Source: Blastomussa wellsi
Taxonomy: Eukaryota > Cnidaria > Anthozoa > Scleractinia > Plerogyridae
Assembly (NCBI GenBank): GCA_947652115.1
Contig: OX393561.1
Location: 43,110,113-43,174,112, forward strand
Direction: 5' to 3'
DNA length: 64,000 nt
A program made the position numbers and the translations under genes. Under the pieces are notes generated by a model. That model worked only from the letters and a program-made list of their open reading frames with translations. It had not been told where the DNA came from and made no database searches. Shown piece after piece: positions 48,801 to 60,748 of the stretch; position 1 is the stretch's first letter, and the number at the start of each line of letters is the position of its first letter.

Positions 48801-51800
48801 GACAAACTCTTTTGACAAGTTTTTTTGCCTATCAGAGAGCGTGAATTTGTTTCAGTTATCCCGCCTCCTTGTTAAAAGCACGACAGGTTTCATGTCAACA
48901 GCTCTGAACATTGCAGGGAGGCAGGACAGCTAAAACAAATTCGCGTTCTCTGATTGGCTAATGATAACTTGTCAAAAAAAGTTTGCTGGGTGGCCACACT
49001 AAGGCATGTCGCGCTGTAAAAATAACTAATTAAAATTTATATACACTTCTGGCCATTAAAAATGGCAGGCAACATGATCTCACTAATTTACCCTTGGGCT
49101 TGAAATTGCCATGTGGTGAATGGTAAATTTGAGACTTTGGGTGACAACAAGAAAACTCTGGTATGGCATTGGGAGAAAATTTGAGAATAATTATCTGGTC
49201 TCTGCAAACATTCTGAAATCCTTTAACGACACAGGTGACAGATAAACCAAGTTTATTACTGCAAGTATTGTTCAACAACGTTAATACAAAGTATCACAAT
49301 ATTTAATTATAGACCCTTCTTATTAATTATATAAACACCAGTGAAATACCAGGTGAGCTTTCGCACGAAACATATCTTCACACGTGAAGATATCACTGTT
49401 GCTATGCTTATATTATAAATTGCGCCTTTCGCTGGGAAAATGAACAGCTTTGCAATTTCACTTGTGTTTATATGATAAATTGAATATTACATGGTCACTT
49501 GTGTTGAAACATATTTCACTCATTCTCTGTGCTCACTCATGAAATATCTTCCAACACTCGAAAAGAAATTTCGTATCTGTGCGCGACCATGTAATATCCT
49601 CTATTTATTCATGATACTATAACACCAGAGATTCCAACCCTCCTGTCTTGGCCAGAAACCTCCCGTTTTCGACAAGCCTTTCTGTCCTCCTGTTTTTATT
49701 CAACATTCTCCCATATTTTTCAATGTTCCTCTGGCAAACAGTTCATTTTTCAAAAGTAAGTAAAGTCTGCATACGAGCCTAGTGGCCCATCAGGCTGTAG
49801 CTTATCCCGTTTTCATTAGCATGAAGTGACAGAGAGTATTTCTACTTCTCCCTGGATGGGATGCTAGTCCATCGCAGGGTTACCCCCCAGCATTATGTCG
49901 CTGGTACCCATTTATACACCTGGGTGGGCTAAACACTGTGAGAGGGGTGGAGGGGATGTGGCATGCACACCATTTTTCTGTAATTTTCGAAGGGTTGGAA
50001 TCTCTGTAACACAAGTTATATTTAATGACAGAAGAAAGCAAACTTATTGTAATTAAGTTAAATGTTCACAAAAAATTCAAAACAATCATTAATAATTTGC
50101 AAAATGTGTGATTGAACTTTGTTTGTTAACATGCATAGTTATTTTGTTGAGCAACGATTAAGGAATTTTTTGAATTGCCCATTTAGCCTGAAAGATCCTG
50201 GGAGATCGACATTGATCACCTTGAATCACTGATTGATGACCGAACCAAAGCCATAGTAGTGAACAATCCTTCAAACCCTTGCGGCTCAGTTTATTCCAGA
50301 GAACATCTGGAGGCCATCCTGGAAGGTACAAAAATCAACTTGTTTATCGCTTATTATTATATGGCAAGGAAAATCCGAGCATTCTGATTGGTTCTTTCTT
50401 AATTAGCCGCATATTTTTTGTAAAGTTGGATTTAAAATTTGCAATTATAATTGCAGAAAGAAAACATATATAAATACTCTAATTAAAAAAGTTTTAAAAA
50501 TGGTGGTGTTCCTTCGTAGTTTTTCATAGTATCAAAACATGTTACGGCGGAAAACCTCCGAATTCAAGTCACCGAAAGTGCTTCAATTTTTAACAAGCAT
50601 GCAAGACCCGAGTGCCATATAATAAACTGCTTACTAACCTAGCTTGCTCGAGCTGTACTGGGGAATATTGGCCCGCCAGGGGGGTACTCGAAGTATACAT
50701 GCCTGGGGGGGAGGTCCGACAGAGCTTCATGTTGCAAACCCAAAAAAAAACCTGGCATCAAAATTTCCAACCCAAAAAAATACAAAAAATTAGAATAAAT
50801 ATTTTTCTGATCCACTGATCGCAACGAAAACCCGAAACAAAAAGTTCGCTCAGAGATAAGACCCAATAAAATACGCATATTTTTCTAAGACCTAAAAAAA
50901 TATGTGACAGATCTCTTGACCCAAAAAGTGTGTAAATTTCAACCCCAAAAAATACGTTGGACCCCCCCTCCCCCCGTCATGTGTACTTAGAGTACCCCTC
51001 TGGGATTGGCCCTTGGTCGTTTTTGTATGGACCTCGCTTCTATCGGTCCATACTTCCATGACCTCGGGCCAATATTCCCCAGTATTTTACGGCCCTTGCA
51101 CTCGGTAAGTAAGTGGTTATTATTCAAACTGATATTAATAGTGAACAATGTAGTTTAATACCGTACTGTGAAATTGCCACTCGATTTACAACATTCCTTA
51201 TTATTTTGCTTACCATTCTTTTGCAGTGGCTGAAAAATACATGATTCCCATTATTGCTGATGAAGTGTATGAGTATGCTGTGAGTATACCGTTATTTGTT
51301 TTTACTGAGAAAAAAAATTCCTGAGTCCCCCACAGGATTCAAACCCATGACCTCCCAGATGGTAAATTTTCAGCTCAGTGAATGAATGATAAAGATGAAA
51401 TGATCAGAAAGATCAAAAGAAACAAACAAGGATATGTATTTCCCCTAACCATCCAGGATCAATTAAATAGTCACCTAAAGTAACACCATGATTGTTATTT
51501 TCACAGTAATTATTAACAATGCAACTTTTTTTCTTTCTGAAGGTGTTTCCTGGCTACAAGTTTTTTGCTCTTGCACAGTTGTCAGAGAATGTACCCATCC
51601 TAACTTGTGGGGCAATTTCAAAAAGGTTAGTTATTGCAGAGCTGTAAATTTTTTGTTGTGTTGTTCTAGTAAATTACCATACCCCCTTCCCCCACCCCTC
51701 TGAGGACTTTTTAGTTTAACATACTCTCCTCCTCTTTGGAGCTTCCGTCTTAGGTTCATATTACTCTCCTTTACAAATTTGGTCTAAAGACTGCCTAGTC

Positions 51801-54657
51801 CCTTGGAGGTTTCTCCATGGGAAGAGCATGTCATTTTTCTGGACAGAGATCAAATGTGAAAGTTGTTGATGGGCAACCCTATCAACCCTATATGGTAGAA
51901 GTTGATTTCTTAGGCAAACTGGTGTCATGTATGTAGGAGGCAAAGTTGCCTATATTAGGTCAGAACAGGAATTGCAGCCCTGATAAATATTTTGTACCAT
52001 CATTGTGTATAGGTTGACATCTGCATCATAATATTATTTATTTATTAGGTACCTTGTGCCTGGTTGGCGACTAGGGTGGGTTATTATCTACGACAAAAAT
52101 GAAGCATTTGCAAGTGAGGTAAGATGAACTAACAACTAACTGCCAACATCATGATGATAAATTTTACTAGGACAGTTAACTAGATTTTTTTCAAATGAAT
52201 ATTTTTAAATTATCCAAAGTATTTTCTACTGACCATATCATGTCCCTCTGTTTCTTTCTTGTTTGCCTGAAACACTAACGTCTTGGCAAAGTCTCTTTCA
52301 GTAACAGACTCTGTCAGCATGTAGCATAAATTTATTTTTCTAAAATTATTTAATATTTAAATGCTAATGGCTACAGGTGAGACCTGGATTAACAGCTCTA
52401 TCACAACAAATCCTGGGCCCCAACACGCTAATCCAGGGAGCTTTGCCAGAGATCTTGGCCAATACACCACAAGATTTCTTTGACAACTCTATGAATGTCA
52501 TTCAGGTTAGTAGAGTCATAATGGCAAATATGCTACCATTTACGAATGGTAGTATTTAAAATCTTGATATCATTGAAATTTAGATATTGATGAAAGAGGA
52601 AAGAGTTCCCTTTATATACCTATATTATTTTGTTAACACTGTTTTTGGGAGGAGTATTTGTTCTTGAGACCGAAATCGCTAGTGGGAGATGTAGCCTGTG
52701 CCTTGACACATTCTAGAAGCCTGTTCCTAGACCGTGTAAGATCGAAAAATAGTCATGTATAAATAGAATTAACCAAGGGGATAATTGAATTCAGTTCACT
52801 TCATAATTAGGCTACAGAAAAATAATAATCAAGAAAAAATAATAAAAATGTGATGATAATACAGAAATTACAAACAATACAGATCAATGCATACACTTTT
52901 TCACTATCAGAACACTACTGAATAATTCGGCCCTTTGACTCCTAAAAGGGATTTAAATGCATTTTAAACATTTTGAGTACAGTGGGCCTGTACACATTAG
53001 AATGTTTTATTTCTTCAACAGAAAAATGCCCAAATATGCTTTGATGCACTTTCAAAAATTCCAGAGCTGAAACCCATAATGCCATGTGGAGCTTTGTACA
53101 TGATGGTGAGTCCACATCTCTGCACGCAGTGCAGACCTATGATAACAGATACCTGATCTTTCAATTCAAACCCTGTAGATTTTGACATGCAAAAGCCTTA
53201 TGTTATCACCAATGATCCAATTTAGCCCCAGGGGTGCTAATTTACTTTTGGTACCTCAAGGGAGGGTGCTTATTTCAAGATGGGGCACATTTCTTTTTTG
53301 AGAAACATCCAAATGTTCAAAAACACTTTAATACAGCATTTGTTAAAAAAGGGAAAATTTGAAGAGATCATTCATTTGAAGGAATTATGCACTTGCATGG
53401 ACATCGGCAAAGTCTGCGACTTTAATACTTTAATACAGCATTTGTTAAAAAAGGGAAAATTTGAAGAAGAGATCATTCATTTGAAGGAATTATGCACTCA
53501 CATGGACATAGGCAAAGTCTGCGTCGAGCCTAGTGGCCCATACCGCCAGAGCTTATCCCGGTTTCCTTAGCATGAAGCGACTGCTAGTATTTCTACTCCC
53601 CCCTGGATGGGATGCTAGTCCATCGCAGGGTTACGCCCCAGCAATAAATTTGCCAGTACCATTTATACACCTGGGTGAAGAGAGGCACTGTGAGAGTAAA
53701 GTGTCTTGCCTAAGAACACAGCGCAGTGACCCGGCTCAAACCTGGACCGTACGATCCTGAGTTCAGCGCACTAACCATTAGGCCACTGCACCTCCCACGA
53801 GATGAGAAACTCAGATGAAGACCACTGTTTTTGTAATGCGGCATTATGTGTGTGAGAAATTAAAGGAAGATGAACCAAGGTTGACCAAACTCTTGAGGAC
53901 GCTGTAATTTTGTAATATTACAAAAGGGCGCTTATTAGAACGGGGGCGCTAATCGAAGGGGGATGCTTATTGGAAGGAGGGCACTAAATCAAATCATGAC
54001 AGTATGCTAACTAGTTTCTGGTCTTGGTCACCCCAAACCTCATTTTCTTACAGATGCCTGAAAAAATGATCTATTGTGACTAATTCTTGCCCTTAAAGGT
54101 TGGTATTGACATTTCCAAGTTAGATGGCATTGTGGACGACTTGGACTTCACAGAGAAACTGATATCAGAGCAATCAGTATTTTGCCTGCCAGGAAAGGTA
54201 AATGTAATTTGTAGAAACTTCTTTCTAAAAATGTCTCTGATGGGTATGAATTACCTGATTAACATTCAAACAGCTGTATTGCTTTAGCCCCTGGGCCGTT
54301 TGCATTCATTGTGGACCTATGATGTTAGGTGACATTTTTAATCTGCACTTTCCCAATACAAAATTCTCCCCTATTTGTGCAACTCTTACATAGAAACAAA
54401 ACAGTCAACCCCCTGCCAATCCTTCGCTCGCATTCGCCCACCTTTTCTGCCTACAGGCCGAGAGTCTGGAACAAGACCAAAAAACATGGTCAGAGATTGC
54501 GAGGAAATGGTGAAGGACAATGTCATGTTTTTCTATTTTTCCATTTCAGTGTTTCCAGTATCCAAATTTCTTCCGTATTGTGCTGACAGTACCAGATGAC
54601 AGGACACAGTTAGCATGCAAAAGAATCACTGAGTTTTGCAAAACTCACAGAAAGTGA
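45841..54657 (+). CDS. TAT: Tyrosine aminotransferase, twelve exons
   Basis: Exons are 45841-45979, 47121-47225, 47928-47995, 48585-48743, 50187-50325, 51227-51279, 51543-51625, 52049-52118, 52377-52505, 53022-53105, 54099-54197 and 54550-54657 (TGA), all GT-AG with consistent phases, giving 411 residues. It is a PLP enzyme that converts tyrosine plus 2-oxoglutarate to 4-hydroxyphenylpyruvate plus glutamate, the first step of tyrosine breakdown. Sequence hallmarks are [12 protein letters not shown] and [12 protein letters not shown] near the N-terminus, [11 protein letters not shown] (phosphate-binding), [12 protein letters not shown]215 and Y218 in IIADEVYEY, the Schiff-base lysine K248 in GAISKR, then [27 protein letters not shown], and R385 (substrate carboxylate) in [10 protein letters not shown]. 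Human TAT is 454 residues; the coral protein lacks part of the N-terminal extension. All key residues are present. Confidence 0.97.
48789..48999. mobile_element. MITE family A, copy 2 (211 bp, TAA flanks)
   Basis: GTGTCGCCACCCGACAAAC and GTTTGCTGGGTGGCCACAC are inverted ends; TAA directly borders both sides. It is closely similar to 11691-11908. Confidence 0.8.
49310..49610. repeat. Dispersed repeat family D, copy 2
   Basis: See 42185-42540. This copy carries the palindrome ATCTTCACACGTGAAGAT. Confidence 0.7.
49754..49946 (-). mobile_element. SINE fragment (tRNA head missing)
   Basis: The tail and body match the SINE at 22261-22543 (GCCTAGTGGCCCATCAGG-type, then GGGATGCTAGTCCATCGCAG, then TATACACCTGGGTG); the copy stops before the box A/B head. 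Confidence 0.75.
51315..51385 (-). repeat. tRNA-like SINE fragment
   Basis: On the minus strand GGTCATGGGTTTGAATCCTG resembles a T-arm/box B, followed by GGGGGACTCAGGAATTTTTT, a typical coral SINE junction (from memory). Confidence 0.45.
53326..53524. repeat. 102-bp tandem duplication
   Basis: Two units starting CTTTAATACAGCATTTGTTA at 53326 and 53428 differ by a GAA insertion and a few substitutions. Both stay open in one plus frame ([10 protein letters not shown], then IIHLKELC), but there is no other sign of coding. It sits between TAT exons 10 and 11. Confidence 0.85.
53526..53796 (-). mobile_element. tRNA-derived SINE
   Basis: From 53796 on the minus strand: GGGAGGTGCAGTGGCCTAAT, then TGGTTAGTGCGCTG, the body with CCAGGTGTATAAATGG, and the tail GGGCCACTAGGCTC. 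It matches the copy at 22261-22543 and abuts the 102-bp duplication. Confidence 0.85.
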
Positions 54658-56367
54658 TGCTTGTAATGCTGCCTATGCAAAAATTGTCAACACTGTTGAG
54701 TCTGACCCAGCAGTTGAATTTGATCAAGTTACAGAGGATAGGGTAAATTTGTATAGCTTCACAGATCCTATGCATAATTAACAACTATCCAGAAAGGTCT
54801 AGCAGACAATAGGCTTGATTTCTGCCCCTGTGTCGCATCTGGTTATTGTTTCGACCAGAATTCAAGGAGAAGCACAGGCTCTAATCTCCTGAACAGCAGC
54901 ATGTACATGTATTTGAGCCTTGGCAGAAACCAGCCTTGCTTATGGACTAAAATTAAGGGCTGCAGTTTTAAGAAAACTTAGTTACTGTTGATTATGCAGC
55001 CACATATTTTGAGAAATTTATATGACAAATTATGCATTGGATCTCTTCTACTTTAAATAATTCTTGTTTGAAGAACAAAGGACTCGTCACAAAGTGGTTG
55101 AGCTTACAAAAAAACCTCTTTATTATAACCATGAACTTTTACTGGACATGTCTTTTGACATCACAACTTGCTCCAGTTTTTAATACATGTATATGCTGTG
55201 GAAACATAAATTTTGTTGCTAACCTCTCCATATGTTTATGTCCAGTGTCGATAAAAATAGATGTTACAGCCATTAGTGACAACTTTATACTTATGCAGCA
55301 AGCTTTTGCATGCATGCAAGTTGAACAGGATTTGCAGGGCTGGAAATAATTTTTTCTCTTGAAAGGACATCTGTCAGCATTTTGATCTGACAACACTGTG
55401 CTGCAAGGTTGGACATTGTATTATAGTATTACTTGATAGCCCATTGTCAATGCAAAACATTGATGTTTGCACTGGAACTTCTGGAAGGCAAAATATTGTC
55501 TGATCTGTCTAAGCACAGTTGAGATATTATTTTTCATTGGACATTGGTTAATTTTGGTCGCCATTGTCTTACTTTTATTATTTGCAGCCCTGGTTTGGTC
55601 CAAAATGTTTCAGCAAATAATTTTCAACAACAATTTACATGGGATGAATATTATTAATATGCCGGTACATGTATTTAGTTTTGCTAATTTGAATTTTATT
55701 GTAGTATTTTAAGCTGTAAAGCGCTGTTGATCAGTGAATGCAAACAGTGCTCTAGAAGTCATTAAATTATCATTATTATTATAAGTAAGTTAACAGTGAC
55801 CATTTGGAAAGAAAAATTCAATTCTAAGGCAGGAATTACAGAACATAATTTTGCTGTATTCTTCGGTATCAGTTGATTCCTGTCTCAGACAAATATTTTT
55901 CAGCATTTTGCAACTCAACATTTCATAAGGAAAATTCGTATGGCATTTTATTAAGCTAAAAAATTCTTTATGTTCAGGTGGTTAAAGATAAATTATTAAA
56001 ATATACTATTTAAGACAAAATAATAACTACAGGTTGAAGAAGCTAAATCAGCAAAATGTAAATAATGTCCACTGGAAAGAAATTTTGACCATTGAAACAA
56101 AAAATATAGTGTCAAAGCTCCTTTAATATTGTAGCAGGTGAATTATTTATTGTCCATGTTAACTAATATTTTCTCTGTGACAAGTTAAATTGTAAAAGAA
56201 TATATATTGTTACGGGACAGTAAATAAATTTGTTATTAAAAAGAGTAAAAATATTCCTCTGTTCAGGTTGTAATACCAAAGAATGTGGACTTTCAATGTT
56301 AAGCCCAAGTACCAGATGTCTCCCACTGCACAAAACATTGTCACAGGGCACTTTACACTCGAGCATC

Positions 56368-56585
56368 GAAAATAATGCACCCATCAATGTTAAACCAGAG
56401 GAGGGGGAGGCCAGGCATAGGTGGGGCATTTGAACCAAGTTGAAATTTTCTGTTCAAATGCCCTGGCAGAAAGTCCATTAAAATGGTCAAAAGTCCTCAC
56501 TACGAGAGGATAACTACTGTTAAATCCCCTGCCAATGCACGAGCCCCCCCCCCCCCTCAGGTGTAATATTGATAGGTGCTGTAAT
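56368..56585. mobile_element. MITE family C, copy 3
   Basis: Inverted ends GCACCCATCAATGTTAAACC and TAATATTGATAGGTGC, with a body GGCATAGGTGGGGCATTTGA and GAGGATAACTACTGTTAAAT shared with 30115-30345. Confidence 0.8.
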
Positions 56586-57636
56586 TTGTGTTTGCTTTGG
56601 TTTATTGCATTACTACACTAAGTGAGTACCGTAATTTAAAAATCTTGCACCACTTTTTCTAACCAATCAGAAGTATATGTAAAACCAAAACCAATCACAC
56701 TTCACGCCGGCTAAATGTATTTGCTTAGAGTTTTAATAATTGGTTCACTAGATTTCCCATGTCCTTTGTGATTGGCCAAAGCGATTATTTTGGTTTTGGT
56801 TCTACAACACTCAATTGAAAATCTCACTGCACTGGGCTTTTGACTTGGAGTAAAGGCGGTCTTTGCTGAATCTAAATCTGCTATGTTTGTCATCAGATGG
56901 GTAGTTATGCTTCAAACTTTATCAAAGGTGCGACAGGAACTGTGAAATATTATTTTGCTTTTGACAAATGTACCTAGTTTGATTTGCATGAATCCACTAC
57001 TATTTTTTTCCACTGCTATTGGTCAAAGGCAACATCATTCAAAGGGCTTGTTTAATTTTCACACCTTCTGCAGAGTTAGTCAACCATCTTTTTCTGATTT
57101 TCATGTATGTCAAAAGCGCAACAAACCCAACTTTTCATGCAGTGCCCCTGCCAATGTCCCCTGTCTGATTTGTCAGAACAAAAGTTGAGAAAAAATCATA
57201 TGTACTTGTAAAAGTTACAATATGATTTTTTTTAATACACTACCTATATATCTTGCCCTCTACCCACACCGTGCTTGCTAAATCATTCAAGATCTTTCCA
57301 TAAGATTATTTAAATTAGCATCAATTTTTCCACCATAATTTTTTGCATGGGTTAATGTTCTGTGATACAGATCAACTGCTTAATTGTAACTACTGTTGCA
57401 GGGCACAAATATACAATGATAAATAAAAGAATGTACGAGCTGCCATGTTCCACTGCCTTCACATATACAACCACACGAGGTGATCCGAAAGCAGGACCGC
57501 ACGGCAAATTCGTTTGTTTTACTATTTCACTAGTTTCGTACCTCCGACATGCGTCGATCGCCATCGAACCACGCAAGGAAGAGCAAAAGACGGGACACAG
57601 GGCAAGCCCTTGAATACAGAAAGTGAACTTACTCAC

Positions 57637-57825
57637 GGCTGCATTCCCCAAAATCTTTGCATCATTCCCAGCTTCAAAGGCGACTGCATTTTCCAGTGAT
57701 GGATCCAGGCTCGTTTGACGTCCTTCCAGGGTTTCTTGTTCGAAGGTATCCTCTTTCCGTGTGTGAAAGAAAACCCCAAAAACACACCCGGCGAGTGCAA
57801 TGAGGATAGAGCTGTAGACATTTGC
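57637..57825 (-). other. Candidate minus-strand exon with strong donor
   Basis: A minus-strand frame reads SSILIALAGCVFGVFFHTRK, then acidic sequence ending KILGNAA, closed by a consensus donor GCC|GTGAGTAAG at 57637/57636. The hydrophobic segment followed by charged residues resembles a small membrane protein. That frame has no ATG in this exon, whereas another frame has ATG 57821, so its status is unclear. Confidence 0.25.
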
Positions 57826-58073
57826 TCAGAAACTGAGCAATAACCGGGCTAAGCCATTAATCATTAGGGTTAGATCGCTGATTCAAGACCAGCACTGTAC
57901 TGAAGGAGACAAACGATAGAACGGACGCTGCACAATGCCGCCATTTTATTTGACTGCATTGGCCAATCGCAAGTCTAGTTCCAGTAACAAGAGCCTCCCG
58001 GGACTTTCCCTTGCCCGGACTTGCCTGTCTCCTTGGTGACTCCCGCCTCGGGTTCTTTTCGCGCCAAAACTAT

Positions 58074-58184
58074 ATAACAATTATTCCATGAGCCCGCGTA
58101 AGTGATAAAATAACCAACGAGCGCGTAGCACGAGTTGGTTTTTATCACTTCATATCCAACGCGGGCTCATGGAATAATTGTTAT
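58074..58184. mobile_element. 111-bp palindromic MITE
   Basis: ATAACAATTATTCCATGAGC and complement ending at 58184 form the outer arms, with an inner hairpin GTGATAAAATAACCAAC / GTTGGTTTTTATCAC. It directly precedes the retrotransposon. Confidence 0.85.
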
Positions 58185-58199
58185 TTAACTGATTATTAC

Positions 58200-60068
58200 C
58201 AATAACTGATTATTGGTGACACGGTGATAACGGACCCCCATGAGCTAAGCAATGCTTTTAACAGGCATTTTACCGATATTGGCCCCAATTTGGCGGCAAA
58301 CATAAACCCCCCTCGAGTCAGTTTTCGTGATTTTGTAGAATCTTGTGAGAGCACCTTCGAGCTTGAATTACTTACTACTGACGGACTGCGCAAACTTGTG
58401 AACGATATCCCTGTAGGCAAGGCTGATGGCCTCGATGGTATTCCAACTTGCCTCTTAAAGTTATCATTTTCACTCATTGCGTCTTCCCTGACACACATTT
58501 TTAATCTAGTTATTTCCACTGGAATCATTCCCAAAGACTGGAAAAGTGCTAGAGTAACTCCAATTTTCAAAGCTGACTCGAAGGTTGACCCAGCCAATTA
58601 CAGGCCAATTTCTGTACTTTCTGTAATAGCTAAGCTCTTTGAAAAAGCCATTTTTAATCAGGTATATACATATTTAAATGACAATAAGTTACTTTCGAAA
58701 TATCAGTCTGGCTTTAGACCTATGCACTCTACTCTTACTGCTCTTATTGATATCACAGACAATTGGTATCTTAACAGTGACGATGGTTTGACAAATGCCA
58801 TTCTGTTTATTGATTTAAAAAAGGCATTTGATACTATTGACCATGAGATCCTTCTGTCAAAATTGGAGCTGTATGGGTTTAAAGGTGCAAGTCTTAATCT
58901 TTTCCGAGACTACCTCTCTGATAGAACTCAGGTTACAGTTATAAACAACGTAAATTCTGAAACTAGCTTCATAAGTTGCGGGGTGCCTCAAGGTTCAATC
59001 CTCGGCCCCCTACTATTCCTACTGTACATTAACGATCTCCCAAACTGTAACCTTCTATCAGATGTGGCGATGTACGCCGACGACACTAATCTTACGTTTG
59101 CCTCCAAAGACCCTGATGAGCTGTTTTCATCCCTGACTCACGATTTAGGTAATCTGAAACAATGGCTCGATTCTAACCGTCTAAGTCTTAATGTCCTCAA
59201 AACTAAGTGTCTGTTTACAGGTACAAGGCACAAAATCTCCTTGCTCCCTAGTGAACCTCACATATGCCTTGATGGGCATTCAATTGAACGAGTCAATAAT
59301 TACAAATGCCTAGGCGTTCAGGTTGATGAAACACTCTCGTGGGAAGCTCACATCTCCGAAGTCGTCGGTAAGGTTGCTAAAGTACTTGCTGCCCTGAGGA
59401 GACTAAGACCGATATGTCCCCAGAGTACCCTAGTCACAATTTACAAGTCACTGATTCTTCCGCATCTCGATTATTGCAGCGCTGTCTGGGGCTGCATCGG
59501 TAATGGCCTCAGCCAAAAACTAGAGAAACTACAAAACAGGGCTGCACGCATAATAACAGGTTCTAGTTGGGATACCAGATCTGCCCAGATTCTTCATGCC
59601 CTTAAATGGAATAGCCTCGCTGACAGACGTGAAAAACAACTGAAATCTTTAATGTTCAAAACTGTAAATAACCTTGTACCCGAATACCTGTCTGATAAAT
59701 TCGCCAGCGTTAATACCATCCACAGACATAATCTTCGAGGTGCGCAACATAACCTGTTTATTCCGCGTCCGAACACTGAGGCCCTCAAAAAGAGTTTTCG
59801 TTATAGGGGCGCAGTAACATGGAACAGTCTGTCAGCGGAGGCTAAGCAGGCCACTACTTTAGATAGTTTTTATTCCGCTATTGTACATTAGTAATTTCTT
59901 AACTTAGTTTAGCACTTATTTTAGGATTTTTTTTTTTTTTTTTTTAACAATGTCTGTAATTTAGTCTTAGCTTTTATGTACTAGGTTTAATGCGCACGGC
60001 TCTTTAGAAGACCACTTTTTAGTGATAAGGACCCCGTGGCTAAATAAAGTTTATTATTATTATTATTA
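58200..60068 (+). mobile_element. Non-LTR retrotransposon, 5'-truncated
   Basis: It has an RT-coding body, a ~160-bp 3' UTR and a TTA-repeat tail (AAATAAAGTTTATTATTATT). The endonuclease half is absent, and the element begins next to the palindromic MITE at 58184, as expected for incomplete reverse transcription. Confidence 0.85.
58224..59891 (+). CDS. Reverse transcriptase of a CR1/Jockey-type LINE, N-truncated
   Basis: The frame is intact for 555 codons; the first codon at 58224 is GTG and is only where the truncated frame is taken up. It starts in the EN-RT linker (VITDPHELSNAFNRHF). RT blocks are WKSARVTPIFK and NYRPISVLS (106-132), FIDLKKAFDTIDH (195-207), CGVPQGSILGPLLF (252-265) and the catalytic MYADD (283-287). 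A C-terminal region with LPHLDYCSAVW and LQNRAARIITG follows, as in CR1/Jockey-superfamily LINEs. The missing apurinic endonuclease means it cannot be autonomous, but the RT itself shows no stop. Clade assignment is by motif only. Confidence 0.9.
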   Translation: MITDPHELSNAFNRHFTDIGPNLAANINPPRVSFRDFVESCESTFELELLTTDGLRKLVNDIPVGKADGLDGIPTCLLKLSFSLIASSLTHIFNLVISTGIIPKDWKSARVTPIFKADSKVDPANYRPISVLSVIAKLFEKAIFNQVYTYLNDNKLLSKYQSGFRPMHSTLTALIDITDNWYLNSDDGLTNAILFIDLKKAFDTIDHEILLSKLELYGFKGASLNLFRDYLSDRTQVTVINNVNSETSFISCGVPQGSILGPLLFLLYINDLPNCNLLSDVAMYADDTNLTFASKDPDELFSSLTHDLGNLKQWLDSNRLSLNVLKTKCLFTGTRHKISLLPSEPHICLDGHSIERVNNYKCLGVQVDETLSWEAHISEVVGKVAKVLAALRRLRPICPQSTLVTIYKSLILPHLDYCSAVWGCIGNGLSQKLEKLQNRAARIITGSSWDTRSAQILHALKWNSLADRREKQLKSLMFKTVNNLVPEYLSDKFASVNTIHRHNLRGAQHNLFIPRPNTEALKKSFRYRGAVTWNSLSAEAKQATTLDSFYSAIVH

Positions 60069-60748
60069 GTATATTCTCAGCTCCGACTATTGTTAATGGG
60101 TAAAAAATGGCGTCGAGGAAGAAGGATGCTGCGAGAGGGACAAAACGAATCAACAAAGTCTGGAGGGAAGAAGAAACAAAAGCGTACTCTGATATCCTTT
60201 GTAATACTGAGCCAGGGATCTTTGCTGGCTGTACCAGCTGGAAAACTATGCTTTGAAGAAGCGCCTTCAGTTGGTTTTCGCTCTTTTCCACAAGAGCAAA
60301 CTGTTTCAGCTGCTAACATGTTTTGAAGTGTACCCTGCTACTCGAATAAGCGTTTTCGTGCTTTAAATACTCCATGCTGTTTTGAGGCTTCCGCTTTCTC
60401 GCGATTGAATTCATATTATTCATATTAGACGGTATTCCGTCTGGGACGAGTTTCTCGTCTTCTAATATGAATTCGGTCACAGTTTAAGTTAGCCTTACAC
60501 CTTATGGCAACGAAAATTTAGCAGACCTAGCGAATTTTATGACGTCACATGACAACCAAGAATGGGATCCTTCGCCGTTTTTATTTGTTTCTTTTCTCGG
60601 TAGTCTGGTAGCAGGGAAATTATCCGAATTAGCAGCAACTGGTCTGCGTTATAAATATTCTTGTTTTTCGGCCATTTCAACTTCAGAAGGAAAAGAAAAC
60701 AAATGGCGGTTACAAATATTATTAAAAATTCAAAAATAAAGCGATCGA

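Larger units (their letters stand above)
54658..58073. other. Intergenic region after TAT
   Basis: No supported gene. A LINE/SINE-like 3' tail (TAAGCTGTAAAGCGCTGTTG, then TTATCATTATTATTATAA) lies at about 55705-55790, and AATAAA at 56223-56228 may be far downstream 3' signal or unrelated. Family C MITE and one candidate exon are listed separately. Confidence 0.5.
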
